The position numbers and the translations under genes are program-made. A DNA stretch of 64,000 bases, from contig NZ_CAJVAS010000001.1 of the NCBI RefSeq assembly GCF_910593845.1, forward strand, positions 310,001 through 374,000, written 5' to 3'. Shown in pieces: positions 51,089 through 59,237 of the stretch. The notes under the pieces were generated by a model, which searched no databases, had not been told where the DNA came from, and saw nothing but the letters and a program-made list of their open reading frames with translations. This DNA is from Paenibacillus solanacearum (lineage in GTDB: Bacteria; Bacillota; Bacilli; Paenibacillales; NBRC-103111). Position 1 is the first letter of the stretch, and every line of letters starts with the position of its first letter.

Positions 51089-52417
51089 ATGGGGACAGTC
51101 GGTTGGAGTCGCGGTTTGACGGAAATGACGCTGGCCTTTCATATTTTGTTCGCGACGGTCGGCGTCGGCGTGCCGGTATTCATCTCCATCGCCGAATGGC
51201 TGGGGATCAGGAAGAAGGATGCGCATTACATGTTAATGGCACGCCGCTGGGCGCGGGGGTTCGTCATCACCGTGGCCGTCGGTGTCGTTACCGGGACGTG
51301 CATCGGCCTGCAGCTCAGTCTGCTGTGGCCGGAATTTATGAGGCTGGCGGGCAATGTGATCGGCTTGCCGCTATTTATGGAGACGTTCGCGTTTTTCTTC
51401 GAGGCGATCTTTCTCGGCATTTACCTGTATACATGGAACCGGTTCGCCAATCCATACGTACACTGGCTGCTGACGCTGCCGGTCATTCTCGGCTCGACGG
51501 GGTCGGCGCTTTTCATTACGACCGTCAACGGCTTCATGAATACGCCGCAAGGGTTCACCTATGAGAACGGAGCCTTGACGCATATCGATCCGCTCGCGGC
51601 CATGCTTAATCCGGCTACGCCGTCTAAGGTCGCGCATGTGCTGTTCTCCGCTTACCTGACGTGCGCTTTTTTGCTTGCGATGATCGCTGCATTCTCCATG
51701 CTTCGAGGGCGAAAGGACGAATATTACCGGAAATCGGTTCGCTTGAACATGATTGCCGGACTGGTTCTGGCGCTCGTGACGATCATTGGCGGGGATGCCT
51801 CGGCCAAATTTTTGGCCAAAGCGCAGCCGGAGAAGCTCGCCGCCGCGGAGTGGCATTTCGAGACCGGCAGCCGGGCGGCGCTTGTTGTCGGCGGCCGGCT
51901 GAATCAGGAAACGAGCGAAATTTCCGGCGCGCTCGAGATTCCGTGGGCGCTCAGCATTTTGGCCACGAATGATCCCGACGGAACGGTCATCGGGCTGAAC
52001 GATATCCCCAAGGACGAGTGGCCTCCGTTATACGTTCATTATTTGTTCGACGCCATGGTCGGCATCGGCTTTTATTTGCTTGCCGTGTCCGCATGTTTTG
52101 TGGCGCTGCTGGCGGTTAAGCGCCGCAATGCATACAACCGCTGGCTGCTGACCGCCATGGTGGCGGGAGGACCGCTGGCCTTTCTTGCCATCGAGCTCGG
52201 CTGGTTTTATGCCGAGGTCGGCAGGCAGCCCTGGATCATCCGGGGATATTTGCGCGTGTCGGATGCTGCGACCGCGAACGCTCACGTCAGCGTCACCTTC
52301 TGGATGTTCGCCGTCCTGTACGCCGTGCTCGGCATTGTAAGCCTGTTCGTGCTGGCCCGGTTGTTTCATAATAAGCCGGCGGAGCTGGAGCTGGAAGCAC
52401 AGCGCATCATCTTGTGA
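51089..52417 (+). CDS. cydA: Cytochrome bd-type quinol oxidase subunit I
   Basis: 442 residues, a short-Q-loop form. Haem ligands are visible: His in Ala-Phe-His-Ile-Leu-Phe-Ala, His in Ser-Lys-Val-Ala-His-Val-Leu and Met in Asp-Ala-Met-Val-Gly-Ile-Gly. The paired Glu residues in Met-Glu-Thr and Phe-Phe-Phe-Glu, Lys-Leu-Ala-Ala-Ala-Glu of the Q loop, and the signature Gly-Arg-Gln-Pro-Trp are all present. It oxidises quinol and reduces O2 to water. TAGGAGGGATCC precedes the ATG. Subunit II follows 13 bases later. Confidence 0.95.
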   Translation: MGTVGWSRGLTEMTLAFHILFATVGVGVPVFISIAEWLGIRKKDAHYMLMARRWARGFVITVAVGVVTGTCIGLQLSLLWPEFMRLAGNVIGLPLFMETFAFFFEAIFLGIYLYTWNRFANPYVHWLLTLPVILGSTGSALFITTVNGFMNTPQGFTYENGALTHIDPLAAMLNPATPSKVAHVLFSAYLTCAFLLAMIAAFSMLRGRKDEYYRKSVRLNMIAGLVLALVTIIGGDASAKFLAKAQPEKLAAAEWHFETGSRAALVVGGRLNQETSEISGALEIPWALSILATNDPDGTVIGLNDIPKDEWPPLYVHYLFDAMVGIGFYLLAVSACFVALLAVKRRNAYNRWLLTAMVAGGPLAFLAIELGWFYAEVGRQPWIIRGYLRVSDAATANAHVSVTFWMFAVLYAVLGIVSLFVLARLFHNKPAELELEAQRIIL

Positions 52418-52430
52418 GGAGGTCCCGGAA

Positions 52431-53447
52431 ATGTCCATCGAGCAGCTCGGCATTACTGTGCTTTGGAGTTTTTTGTACGGCTATCTGATTATCGGTTCCA
52501 TTGATTTCGGCGCGGGATTTTATGCGTATTACGGAAGACTCATCGGGAAGGAATCGATTATCGGGCCGGTCATCTCCAGATATTTGTCCCCGGTGTGGGA
52601 AGTAACCAACGTATTTCTCGTGTTCTTCTTCGTCGGAATCGTCGGCTTCTTCCCGGAAACCGCCTATTATTACGGCACGGCGCTGCTCATCCCCGGCAGC
52701 ATTGCACTGGTGCTGCTCTCGATCCGGGGCTCGTTCTACGCCTTCGCCAATTACGGCGTGAAAAAAAATACGTTCTACCTGCTTGCCTATGGAGCGACCG
52801 GCTTGTTCATACCGGCTTCGTTATCGACGGTATTTACCATATCCGAAGGCGGCTTCCTGGACGTCCGGGGCCATGAAGTGGTGCTTCTGATGGAGGAGCT
52901 GTTTTACAGCGCTTACTCATGGGCGGTCGTGCTGTTGGCGATGTCCAGCGTCTTGTTCATCAGCTCGACATTTTTGGCGTTCTATGCCGCCCGCGCCAAG
53001 GATGGGAATGCGCTTGAGCTGATGCGCCGGTTCGCGCTCTGGGGAGGCATTCCTACGATCATCTCCAGCCTGTTCGTCTTTATCGCGCTGCGCAATCATA
53101 ACCTGGAGCATTTCCAGCGCGCGCTGGATGTATGGTGGATGTTCGGTCTATCGCTGCTCAGCTTCGCGATCGCGGTAGGACTCATCTGGAAGCAGCGGTC
53201 GTATGGCGCCGCCTTCGTGATGGTCATGCTGCAGTTCGCCTTCGCCTTTTACGGATACGGCCAATCGCATCTTCCGTACTTGCTGTATCCTTATTTGACC
53301 GTGTACGGGGGCGTGACGAACCCGGCCATGGGACGGGCGCTGGTTCTGGTGTTTATCGCCGGGTTCGCGCTGCTGGTGCCGTCGATTATTTTGCTGCTGC
53401 GGCTGTTCTTGTTCAATGCCCGGTACGTGAAAGGGGAGCTGGCATGA
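52431..53447 (+). CDS. cydB: Cytochrome bd-type quinol oxidase subunit II
   Basis: 338 residues with eight or nine membrane segments, opening Gly-Ser-Ile-Asp-Phe-Gly-Ala-Gly, the CydB N-terminal motif, and Ser-Pro-Val-Trp-Glu-Val-Thr-Asn, close to the usual Trp-Glu-x-Asn-x-Val-Trp. GAGGAGGTCC precedes the ATG. Its stop overlaps the start of the small gene at 53444 by ATGA. No cydDC genes follow in the window. Confidence 0.95.
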   Translation: MSIEQLGITVLWSFLYGYLIIGSIDFGAGFYAYYGRLIGKESIIGPVISRYLSPVWEVTNVFLVFFFVGIVGFFPETAYYYGTALLIPGSIALVLLSIRGSFYAFANYGVKKNTFYLLAYGATGLFIPASLSTVFTISEGGFLDVRGHEVVLLMEELFYSAYSWAVVLLAMSSVLFISSTFLAFYAARAKDGNALELMRRFALWGGIPTIISSLFVFIALRNHNLEHFQRALDVWWMFGLSLLSFAIAVGLIWKQRSYGAAFVMVMLQFAFAFYGYGQSHLPYLLYPYLTVYGGVTNPAMGRALVLVFIAGFALLVPSIILLLRLFLFNARYVKGELA

Positions 53448-53545
53448 ACGTCTTCGAACGCCAGGACAAATGGCTGATGCGGCTTTGCTTCGGCATCGCC
53501 TTCGTGCTACTACTGTCGTTGATCCGGCACCTTGTGCAGATGTAG
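53444..53545 (+). CDS. 33-residue single-span membrane protein, CydS/CydX-like candidate
   Basis: ATGA overlap with the cydB stop makes translational coupling likely, and GGGGAG sits 7-8 bases before the ATG. The peptide has a charged N-terminal 13 residues (Glu, Arg, Gln, Asp, Lys, Trp, Arg) and one hydrophobic helix (Leu-Cys-Phe-Gly-Ile-Ala-Phe-Val-Leu-Leu-Leu-Ser-Leu-Ile). Third subunits of bd oxidases (CydX in proteobacteria, CydS in Geobacillus) are 30-40 residues with one helix and lie just after cydB. The sequence is not like either that I can recall, so assignment rests on size, topology and coupling. Confidence 0.7.
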   Translation: MNVFERQDKWLMRLCFGIAFVLLLSLIRHLVQM

Positions 53546-53870
53546 AGTCCGAGAACGTCCGCCGTGATTCGGCGGCGCATAATACGCAAAATACCGCTGC
53601 GCCCTTCATTTCCGGATGTGGGGCTGTTTGCGCTGCTTCGAAATTGTTTCATTTTGTTGAACATGGACGGGTATTTTGCTCGGCCAGCGGATGGTGACAC
53701 CGCCGCGATTCGCCTTTAAAGTAAAGTATAACGTTAACGTACTTAAGTGAACGCAGGGAGATGAGGAAGTTGAACGCTTTGAAAGCAACACGCTGATTCG
53801 CTGCCTTGTTCATGCTGCTGCTGGTGCTCCTGACCGCCGCCAATCACTTACATCTGAGGAGGAACGTATC
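53546..53870. other. Gap after the bd oxidase operon, with a degenerate small membrane frame
   Basis: An ATG at 53761 begins a frame interrupted by TGA after 11 codons that then continues as a hydrophobic stretch (Leu-Phe-Met-Leu-Leu-Leu-Val-Leu-Leu) and stops at 53872-53874, overlapping the ATG of the next gene. It could be a broken single-span gene. The rest (325 bases total) shows a CGTTAACG palindrome near 53733 in an AT-rich stretch and no other gene. Confidence 0.35.
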
Positions 53871-54275
53871 ATGATGAAAAAAAGCTTGCTGTTGGTCGCG
53901 TTTGTCGTCCTGCTGTTCACTGCCGCCTGTTCCCCAGCCGCTTCCGAAACGGCGGGCCAATCCGCAGCGCTTCAGATTGAAATCAAACCGGTGCAGGAAA
54001 CGCTGCATGCGGGCAAGGCTATCCTGATCGATGCGCATGTAACGAAAGACGGTACGAAGGTGACCAATGCGGAGCAAGTGAAGTTCGAGATATGGAAGAA
54101 GGGCGAGGAGAAGCGGAGGACGGTGACGGCGAGTCCCTCGCATGAGGGTAATTATCGGATTCAGACGATGTTCCCGGACGCCGGAATTTACTGCGTAACG
54201 GCCGAGGTGTCCGGCAAAGACGCCTATGTCACGCCGGAAAAGGAACTTGTCGTGAAGAACGTAACGGACAAGTAA
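53871..54275 (+). CDS. YtkA-like (FixH-type) lipoprotein
   Basis: 134 residues. A Lys-rich start, a hydrophobic stretch and the lipobox Thr-Ala-Ala-Cys mark a lipoprotein. The mature part is a beta-sandwich of the YtkA-like kind: Leu-Gln-Ile-Glu-Ile-Lys-Pro, Val-Lys-Phe-Glu-Ile-Trp, His-Glu-Gly-Asn-Tyr-Arg, Phe-Pro-Asp-Ala-Gly-Ile-Tyr. The family often lies near respiratory oxidase genes and may help metal delivery or assembly (inference). GAGGAGGAAC precedes the ATG. Closed by the terminator at 54292. Confidence 0.82.
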   Translation: MMKKSLLLVAFVVLLFTAACSPAASETAGQSAALQIEIKPVQETLHAGKAILIDAHVTKDGTKVTNAEQVKFEIWKKGEEKRRTVTASPSHEGNYRIQTMFPDAGIYCVTAEVSGKDAYVTPEKELVVKNVTDK

Positions 54276-54291
54276 TATTCGGTGCCCCAAT

Positions 54292-54343
54292 AAAAGGCGA
54301 ATGGAAGACGCGTAGGATCTGCGCATCTTTCATTCGCCTTTTT
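54292..54343. terminator. Bidirectional intrinsic terminator
   Basis: AAAAGGCGAATG pairs with CATTCGCCTTTT, with inner AAGA/TCTT and GCG pairs. It lies between the convergent lipoprotein and MocR genes. Confidence 0.85.
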
Positions 54344-54350
54344 CGCCCGA

Positions 54351-55784
54351 TTATCCGAGCAGCGTTCTCAGCGAAGCCGCAAATTTGGCGATGCCGAGTT
54401 CGATTTGCTCGGCTTGCGGTCTGGCAAAAGTAAACCGTACGCAGCCCGAGTTCGAGCCGTAGACGCTGCCGGGCACAAAGATGACGCCTTGCCGGATCGC
54501 CTCTTCCAGAAGCTTGCCGTCGTTCACCTCGGGTTTGATTTTACACCATAGATGCAAGCCGCCGCTCGGGATCGAGAAGCTGAGCATGTCCGGCAGATGC
54601 TTCTGCAGCGCCTGGACGAGAAGGTCCCGCTTGTAGAGCAGCCGCATTCGCAATTCGCTCAAGTGCGGCTGGAAGTAGTCGGATTTCAAAAATTGCGCCG
54701 CCACCTGCTGGGGCACGACGCTAAGCCCGAAATCCATCTGCTGTCTCGCATCGGCCAGCCGTTCCACGACGGAATTCGGGGCGACCATCCACCCGACGCG
54801 CAGCCCGGAAGCCGCGATTTTGGAGAAAGAGCCGATATATAGAACCGATCCGATCGAATCCATCGATTTGAGCGGCCGCGGCGGTGACCCGTCATAGGCG
54901 GTTAAGCTGAAGGGATCATCCTCTACGATCGGAAGCCCGAGCTCGCTCGCAAGGTCGAGCAGCTTCTTGCGGCGCGCTTCGTCGAGAACGGTGCCTGTCG
55001 GATTCTGATAATTCGGATTGAGGAACACCATCTTGATGCGATGCTTCTTATAAAGCGAGTACACATCTTCCGGGCGAGCGCCGCTGCGGTCAACGGGTAG
55101 CCGGAACAGCCGCAGGCCCGCCGATTGAAACATCGGCAGCGAATAGCAGTACGACGGATCTTCGATGGCTACCGCATCTCCGGGCGCGAGCAAGCATTGG
55201 GTGATCAAATAGAGCGATTGCTGGGAGCCCGACGTAATCAATATCGATGATTCCGTCGTGTGAATGTGCCGATACTGGCTTAAATACGTAACCAGCGTTT
55301 CACGGAGCGGCGCGAATCCTTGCGGGTTGTCATAGCCGAGATATTCGGTATAGCTGCTGTCAAAAAGCGTATTGATCTGTTTCACCGGAGACAGATCTGC
55401 GCCCAGCTCGCCGCTGGCGAAGTCTATCAGCGACTTGTCCTGCTGCAGCGCTTCCCGAATGCGGCGCAAAAAAGGCAGGTTCGGCAAAAAACTCCCGCCC
55501 TCCGCGTACCGATGCCAGTTCGGGGTATGCCTCGGCGTCGCTCCCCATTTATGCCGGCTCACCCTCGTTCCGCTTCCCGAGCGGCTTTCGATAATGCCGA
55601 GCGAGCGCAGCTCGGCATAGGCCTGAACGATTGTGCTCCGGTTGACGCCCAACTGCTCGGCCAGCCTGCGTTCCGAAGGCAGCGGACTTCCGGGCGGAAA
55701 TTCGCCATAGGCGATTCTTTGCTCGAGATCGTCGGCAATTTGTTGATACAGCGGCTGTGCGCCGTACCGATCAGGCTTCCACAT
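54351..55784 (-). CDS. MocR-type regulator (GntR winged helix plus aminotransferase domain)
   Basis: 477 residues. The N-terminal 75 residues are a GntR winged helix (Leu-Tyr-Gln-Gln-Ile-Ala-Asp-Asp-Leu-Glu, Leu-Pro-Ser-Glu-Arg-Arg-Leu-Ala-Glu-Gln-Leu-Gly-Val-Asn-Arg-Ser-Thr). The rest is a fold-type I aminotransferase domain: Asn-Pro-Asn-Tyr-Gln-Asn-Pro-Thr-Gly, Val-Glu-Asp-Asp-Pro and the PLP lysine in Gly-Ser-Phe-Ser-Lys. MocR proteins sense vitamin B6 or amino acids and act on divergent or nearby genes. The minus-strand start has a weak GGGGCGA site. No cognate target is obvious. Confidence 0.92.
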   Translation of the reverse strand: MWKPDRYGAQPLYQQIADDLEQRIAYGEFPPGSPLPSERRLAEQLGVNRSTIVQAYAELRSLGIIESRSGSGTRVSRHKWGATPRHTPNWHRYAEGGSFLPNLPFLRRIREALQQDKSLIDFASGELGADLSPVKQINTLFDSSYTEYLGYDNPQGFAPLRETLVTYLSQYRHIHTTESSILITSGSQQSLYLITQCLLAPGDAVAIEDPSYCYSLPMFQSAGLRLFRLPVDRSGARPEDVYSLYKKHRIKMVFLNPNYQNPTGTVLDEARRKKLLDLASELGLPIVEDDPFSLTAYDGSPPRPLKSMDSIGSVLYIGSFSKIAASGLRVGWMVAPNSVVERLADARQQMDFGLSVVPQQVAAQFLKSDYFQPHLSELRMRLLYKRDLLVQALQKHLPDMLSFSIPSGGLHLWCKIKPEVNDGKLLEEAIRQGVIFVPGSVYGSNSGCVRFTFARPQAEQIELGIAKFAASLRTLLG

Positions 55785-56108
55785 GAAGATCGCCCCCGGC
55801 GTTATGAAATAAGAACGAATTCATCTTACCATTCGGCCTCCGTATGAAGCGCAGCAGACATTCGTCAATTTATTGAAAATTTATTGGCAATTGCGACAGA
55901 GTATAGTATGCCGCCCCGGGTTTACATTTATTACTAAGTTCAACGATAGGAAAAGACCGTATTTTTTTCGATGCTGTCACAGGAATTTTATGGTTTTTGT
56001 AGAAATGATATCGTATGCGGAATGCGGCAGCCGATGATCGCAACGGTCACACCTTCGGCGCGGCCACATTCCCGGATTTGTATACAAATCAGAAGCGGGA
56101 GGTGTCGC

Positions 56109-57158
56109 ATGAAGGGAAAAGCAGCTGCGATGATCGTGCTGCTCCTGTCCTTGACAGGCGCAGGGTCGCTATATGCAGCCGAACAGCCGGCAGCAGGCGG
56201 CAAGGTGGCGGTACAGGTAGACGGAAGGAATATCGTATTTCCGGACGCACAGGCTTATACGGTCGGCGATAGCGTCTATGTTCCGGTCCGGATCGCTGTG
56301 GAGAATATGGGAATCCCGGTCGCTTGGGATGCGGGGTCTTCTACTGTACGAATCGGTGAAGGCGCGACGGCGGTTTCGTTCACGCCGGATTCGACAGCCG
56401 GCGGCGGCAAGCCGTTCCTGAAGGACGGGCGCGTCTATACCGATCTTGCCTTTATCCAGGACAAGCTGGGAGCCGGTGTCGCATGGGACAAAGCGAAGAC
56501 GACCGTATCCGTTACGACCAAGTCGAATGTGCTCAAAGGCGTGCAGCTGTTCAAGCAATCGATGGTCAAGCTCAGCGGCGGCAAGCAGGTCATCTACGTC
56601 GATCCTTACAAGGTAGACGGCGAGCCGAAGGACGGCGATATTATTTTCATTACGCATACGCACAGCGATCATTTCAGCCTGAGTGAAATCCGCAAAGTAG
56701 CCAAAGCGGGCGCGACCGTCGTGTTTCCGGCGAAAGAGCTGGACAAGGTGGCGGATGCCGGATTCGGCAAAGTCATCGGCGCCGTTCCGAATGAAGAGGG
56801 GACCGTGAACGATATTTCTTACAAAGCGGTGCCGGCATACAACACGCAAACCGCCAACCATCCGAAAGAGCGGGAATGGGTCGGCTACATCATTAAGGTC
56901 AACGGCGCTTCGTATTATATGGCCGGCGATACCGACTTGATTCCGGAGATGAAAGACTTTGACGCGGACGTCGCCTTCCTGCCGATGGGCGGCACGTATA
57001 CGATGGCTTACGAGGAAGCGGCCAAAGCGGCGAATGCGATTCGTCCGCGCATTGTTATTCCTTACCATTATGCCGATGTCGTCGGCTCGCGGGACGATGC
57101 ATTGAAGTTTATCGATCTGGTTGAACCTGGCATCACGGCCATCTTGATGAAAGAGTAG
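56109..57158 (+). CDS. Secreted metallo-beta-lactamase-fold hydrolase with copper amine oxidase N-terminal-like domain
   Basis: 349 residues. A cleavable signal peptide (Leu-Tyr-Ala-Ala-Glu end) is followed by a copper-amine-oxidase-N-terminal-like beta module (residues about 30-140, with Tyr-Val-Pro-Val-Arg-Ile-Ala-Val-Glu-Asn and two internal repeats). An MBL domain of the UlaG/YtkL type then has His-Thr-His-Ser-Asp-His-Phe (HxHxDH), Tyr-Met-Ala-Gly-Asp-Thr-Asp and a C-terminal Pro-Tyr-His-Tyr-Ala-Asp. The start at 56109 follows GGGAGGTG. It is probably a wall-associated hydrolase; substrate unknown. Confidence 0.87.
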   Translation: MKGKAAAMIVLLLSLTGAGSLYAAEQPAAGGKVAVQVDGRNIVFPDAQAYTVGDSVYVPVRIAVENMGIPVAWDAGSSTVRIGEGATAVSFTPDSTAGGGKPFLKDGRVYTDLAFIQDKLGAGVAWDKAKTTVSVTTKSNVLKGVQLFKQSMVKLSGGKQVIYVDPYKVDGEPKDGDIIFITHTHSDHFSLSEIRKVAKAGATVVFPAKELDKVADAGFGKVIGAVPNEEGTVNDISYKAVPAYNTQTANHPKEREWVGYIIKVNGASYYMAGDTDLIPEMKDFDADVAFLPMGGTYTMAYEEAAKAANAIRPRIVIPYHYADVVGSRDDALKFIDLVEPGITAILMKE

Positions 57159-57215
57159 CCGCTGCCGCTCACGAGTAATATTATCACTTAACGGGAGAAC
57201 AGGAGGAAGTTGAGC

Positions 57216-58187
57216 ATGAGATACCGGAGCTTGGGCAAGAGCGGTTTGCAGGTTTCCGTACTCGGATTGGGCACGAACGCCTTCGGAGGCCGCGCGGACA
57301 AGGAGACGTCGATCCGCGTCCTTCATCACGCCGCGGATAGCGGAATCAATTTCATCGATACGGCGAATATATACACCGGGACGAAGTCCGAAGAAATGAT
57401 CGGCGAAGCGTTCGAAGGCCGCCGTCATGATGTCATCCTGGCGACGAAGGTCGGGATGAAGCGGGGACAAGGGCCGAACGAAAGCGGCTCCTCTCGATAC
57501 CACATCATCAAGGAGTTGGAGGGCAGCCTTCGCCGGTTGCGTACCGATTACATCGATCTGTACCAAATCCATGCGTTCGATCCGAAGACGCCGCTCGAGG
57601 AGACGCTTCGCGCGTTGGATGATCTGGTCGTCTCGGGCAAAGTGAGATATATCGGCGCATCCAACTACGCGGCATGGCAAATGATGAAGGCGCTTGCGAT
57701 CAGCAAAAGCGAAGGTCTGAACGCCTATGTGACGGTACAGCCGGGCTATTCGCTCGTTGACCGGGGAGTGGAGCGGGAGCTCGTGCCGTTCTGCGTGGAT
57801 CAGGGCATCGGCATCATCCCGTATTTTCCGCTGGCGGGAGGCATCTTGACCGGCAAATACGCCGGCGGCTCCGTGCCGAGCGGCTCGCAGCTGGAGAGGA
57901 ATCCGAATTTCGCCTCGCGGATGGATGCCCAGCGGATGGAGGTCGGCGACCGCGCCGTGCAGATTGCGGCGGAACTCGGTACGACGGCTACCGCGCTATC
58001 GCTTGCTTGGCTGATGCACAGGCCGGCCGTCTGCACGGTCATTGCCGGTGCCACACGCGAATCGCAAATCGACGATAACTTGAAGTCGGTCGAGCTGGAG
58101 CTTTCCGCGGACGTCATGCAGCAGTTGAATGACGCAAGCGAAGCGTTTGTATACGCAAGGCCGTTCGGCAGCGGCGGACGCCGATGA
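57216..58187 (+). CDS. Aldo/keto reductase
   Basis: 323 residues. The catalytic tetrad pattern of the family shows Asp in Phe-Ile-Asp-Thr-Ala, Tyr of Asn-Ile-Tyr-Thr, Lys in Leu-Ala-Thr-Lys-Val-Gly and His in Tyr-Gln-Ile-His-Ala. Arg-Tyr-Arg-x-Leu-Gly-Lys-Ser-Gly-Leu at the start and a C-terminal Ile-Ala-Gly-Ala-Thr-Arg-Glu-Ser-Gln-Ile mark the Kv-beta/YhdN-like branch. AGGAGG lies 8 bases before the ATG at 57216. Reduces aldehydes or ketones with NADPH; substrate unknown. Confidence 0.92.
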   Translation: MRYRSLGKSGLQVSVLGLGTNAFGGRADKETSIRVLHHAADSGINFIDTANIYTGTKSEEMIGEAFEGRRHDVILATKVGMKRGQGPNESGSSRYHIIKELEGSLRRLRTDYIDLYQIHAFDPKTPLEETLRALDDLVVSGKVRYIGASNYAAWQMMKALAISKSEGLNAYVTVQPGYSLVDRGVERELVPFCVDQGIGIIPYFPLAGGILTGKYAGGSVPSGSQLERNPNFASRMDAQRMEVGDRAVQIAAELGTTATALSLAWLMHRPAVCTVIAGATRESQIDDNLKSVELELSADVMQQLNDASEAFVYARPFGSGGRR

Positions 58188-58285
58188 TCGGCGGCTACTC
58201 ATAGATAGCAACCAAAAGCCTGAGCAATCAGGCTTTTTTTCGTTGTTCCTCGGCTGCAGCGGAGAGCGAAGGGTGGGCCGGTTCG

Positions 58286-58315
58286 TTGACAAAAAAACCG
58301 TCCAGACGGTATAGT
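58286..58315 (+). promoter_or_regulatory. Promoter and TetR operator of the SMR operon
   Basis: TTGACA (58286-58291), 18 bases, TATAGT (58310-58315). Between the boxes lies ACCGTCCAGACGGT (58297-58310), a perfect 14-base palindrome that overlaps the -10 box. A regulator bound there would block polymerase; it is very likely the site of the TetR-family protein encoded next. Confidence 0.75.
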
Positions 58316-58333
58316 AACGGGGAGGTGATCCGA

Positions 58334-58870
58334 ATGAATCGCAACTCGAAGCATGATCGCGTTCTCGCGGCCGCATCTGCGATCGTGAAGCATCGCGGTG
58401 TCGAGAAGCTTACGCTCGAAGCGGTTGCCAAAGAAGCCGGCGTCAGCAAGGGCGGGCTGCTGTATCATTTTCCGAATAAAGAAGCTTTGCTTGAAGGGCT
58501 CGTCCACTACGTTACGAGCGATTTCGCATCCGACGTTCAGCAGAGGGTCGAGAACGCCCCTGCCGCAAGCGCCGGAACGTGGAGCCGCGCTTACCTGGAG
58601 CAGACGATTGCAGATATGAAGGAGCAGCGGGGCATCAGCGCGGCGCTGATCGTTGCGCTCTTCGCCAATCCGGACCTGTTAAGCCAGCTTCAAGAGCAGT
58701 ATGCCGACTGGCAGCGCAACTTCGAAAATGACGGGATCGATCCGGTGAATTCGACGATCGTGCGGCTTGTCGCAGACGGCCTGTGGTTCTCTGAAGTGTT
58801 CGGGCTCGGTAAGCCGGACGATGCGCTGCGTGAGCAAATCGTTCACAAATTAATTCAAATGACGAAGTAG
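58334..58870 (+). CDS. TetR-family transcriptional regulator of the SMR exporters
   Basis: 178 residues. The N-terminal helix-turn-helix (Leu-Glu-Ala-Val-Ala-Lys-Glu-Ala-Gly-Val-Ser-Lys-Gly-Gly-Leu-Leu-Tyr-His-Phe-Pro-Asn-Lys) is canonical. GGAGG (58321-58325) lies 8 bases before the ATG; in-frame starts upstream would sit inside the promoter. It is first in an operon with two small multidrug resistance genes and presumably releases the palindrome when an exported cation binds. Confidence 0.92.
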   Translation: MNRNSKHDRVLAAASAIVKHRGVEKLTLEAVAKEAGVSKGGLLYHFPNKEALLEGLVHYVTSDFASDVQQRVENAPAASAGTWSRAYLEQTIADMKEQRGISAALIVALFANPDLLSQLQEQYADWQRNFENDGIDPVNSTIVRLVADGLWFSEVFGLGKPDDALREQIVHKLIQMTK

Positions 58871-58885
58871 GAGGGGACGCAACCT

Positions 58886-59212
58886 GTGAATGCATTCATC
58901 CTGCTCGCTACTGCTATCGTATGCGAGGTGTTCGGCAGCTCAATGCTTAAAGCGTCGAACGGATTCAAGAAATGGCTCCCGTCAATCGGAGTCGTTGCCG
59001 GCATGGGTCTGGCGTTTTACTGCCTATCCTTGTCGCTTCGCACGATTCCGCTCGGCACCGCCTATGCGATCTGGGCCGGCGCAGGTACGGCTTTGACGGC
59101 TGTGGCCGGGGCGGTCTTTTATAAAGAGAGATTGAACAGCGCCAAAATAGCAGGTCTCGCCCTTATCATTGGCGGCGTGATCGTCATGAAGCTTACTGGC
59201 GCTTCGGAATAA
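58886..59212 (+). CDS. Small multidrug resistance (SMR) transporter, first of a pair
   Basis: 108 residues, four transmembrane segments. The conserved Glu in TM1 is in Ile-Val-Cys-Glu-Val-Phe-Gly-Ser; Tyr-Ala-Ile-Trp-Ala-Gly-Ala-Gly-Thr is the SMR TM3 motif. GTG start behind AGGAGGGGAC, 15 bases after the regulator. Paired SMRs act as heterodimers that export quaternary ammonium, guanidinium-type or similar cations. Confidence 0.93.
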   Translation: MNAFILLATAIVCEVFGSSMLKASNGFKKWLPSIGVVAGMGLAFYCLSLSLRTIPLGTAYAIWAGAGTALTAVAGAVFYKERLNSAKIAGLALIIGGVIVMKLTGASE

Positions 59213-59237
59213 TCATAAGCGCTGCGGAGGTTTTGCG

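Noticed and set aside
56169..57680. A 503-codon open frame on the minus strand
   Set aside because: It mirrors the secreted MBL gene and the start of the aldo/keto reductase; both plus-strand genes have clear catalytic motifs.
58188..58333. A guanidine (ykkC-type) riboswitch before the SMR pair
   Set aside because: The conserved ykkC core motifs are not present; the spacer holds a promoter with a palindrome instead.
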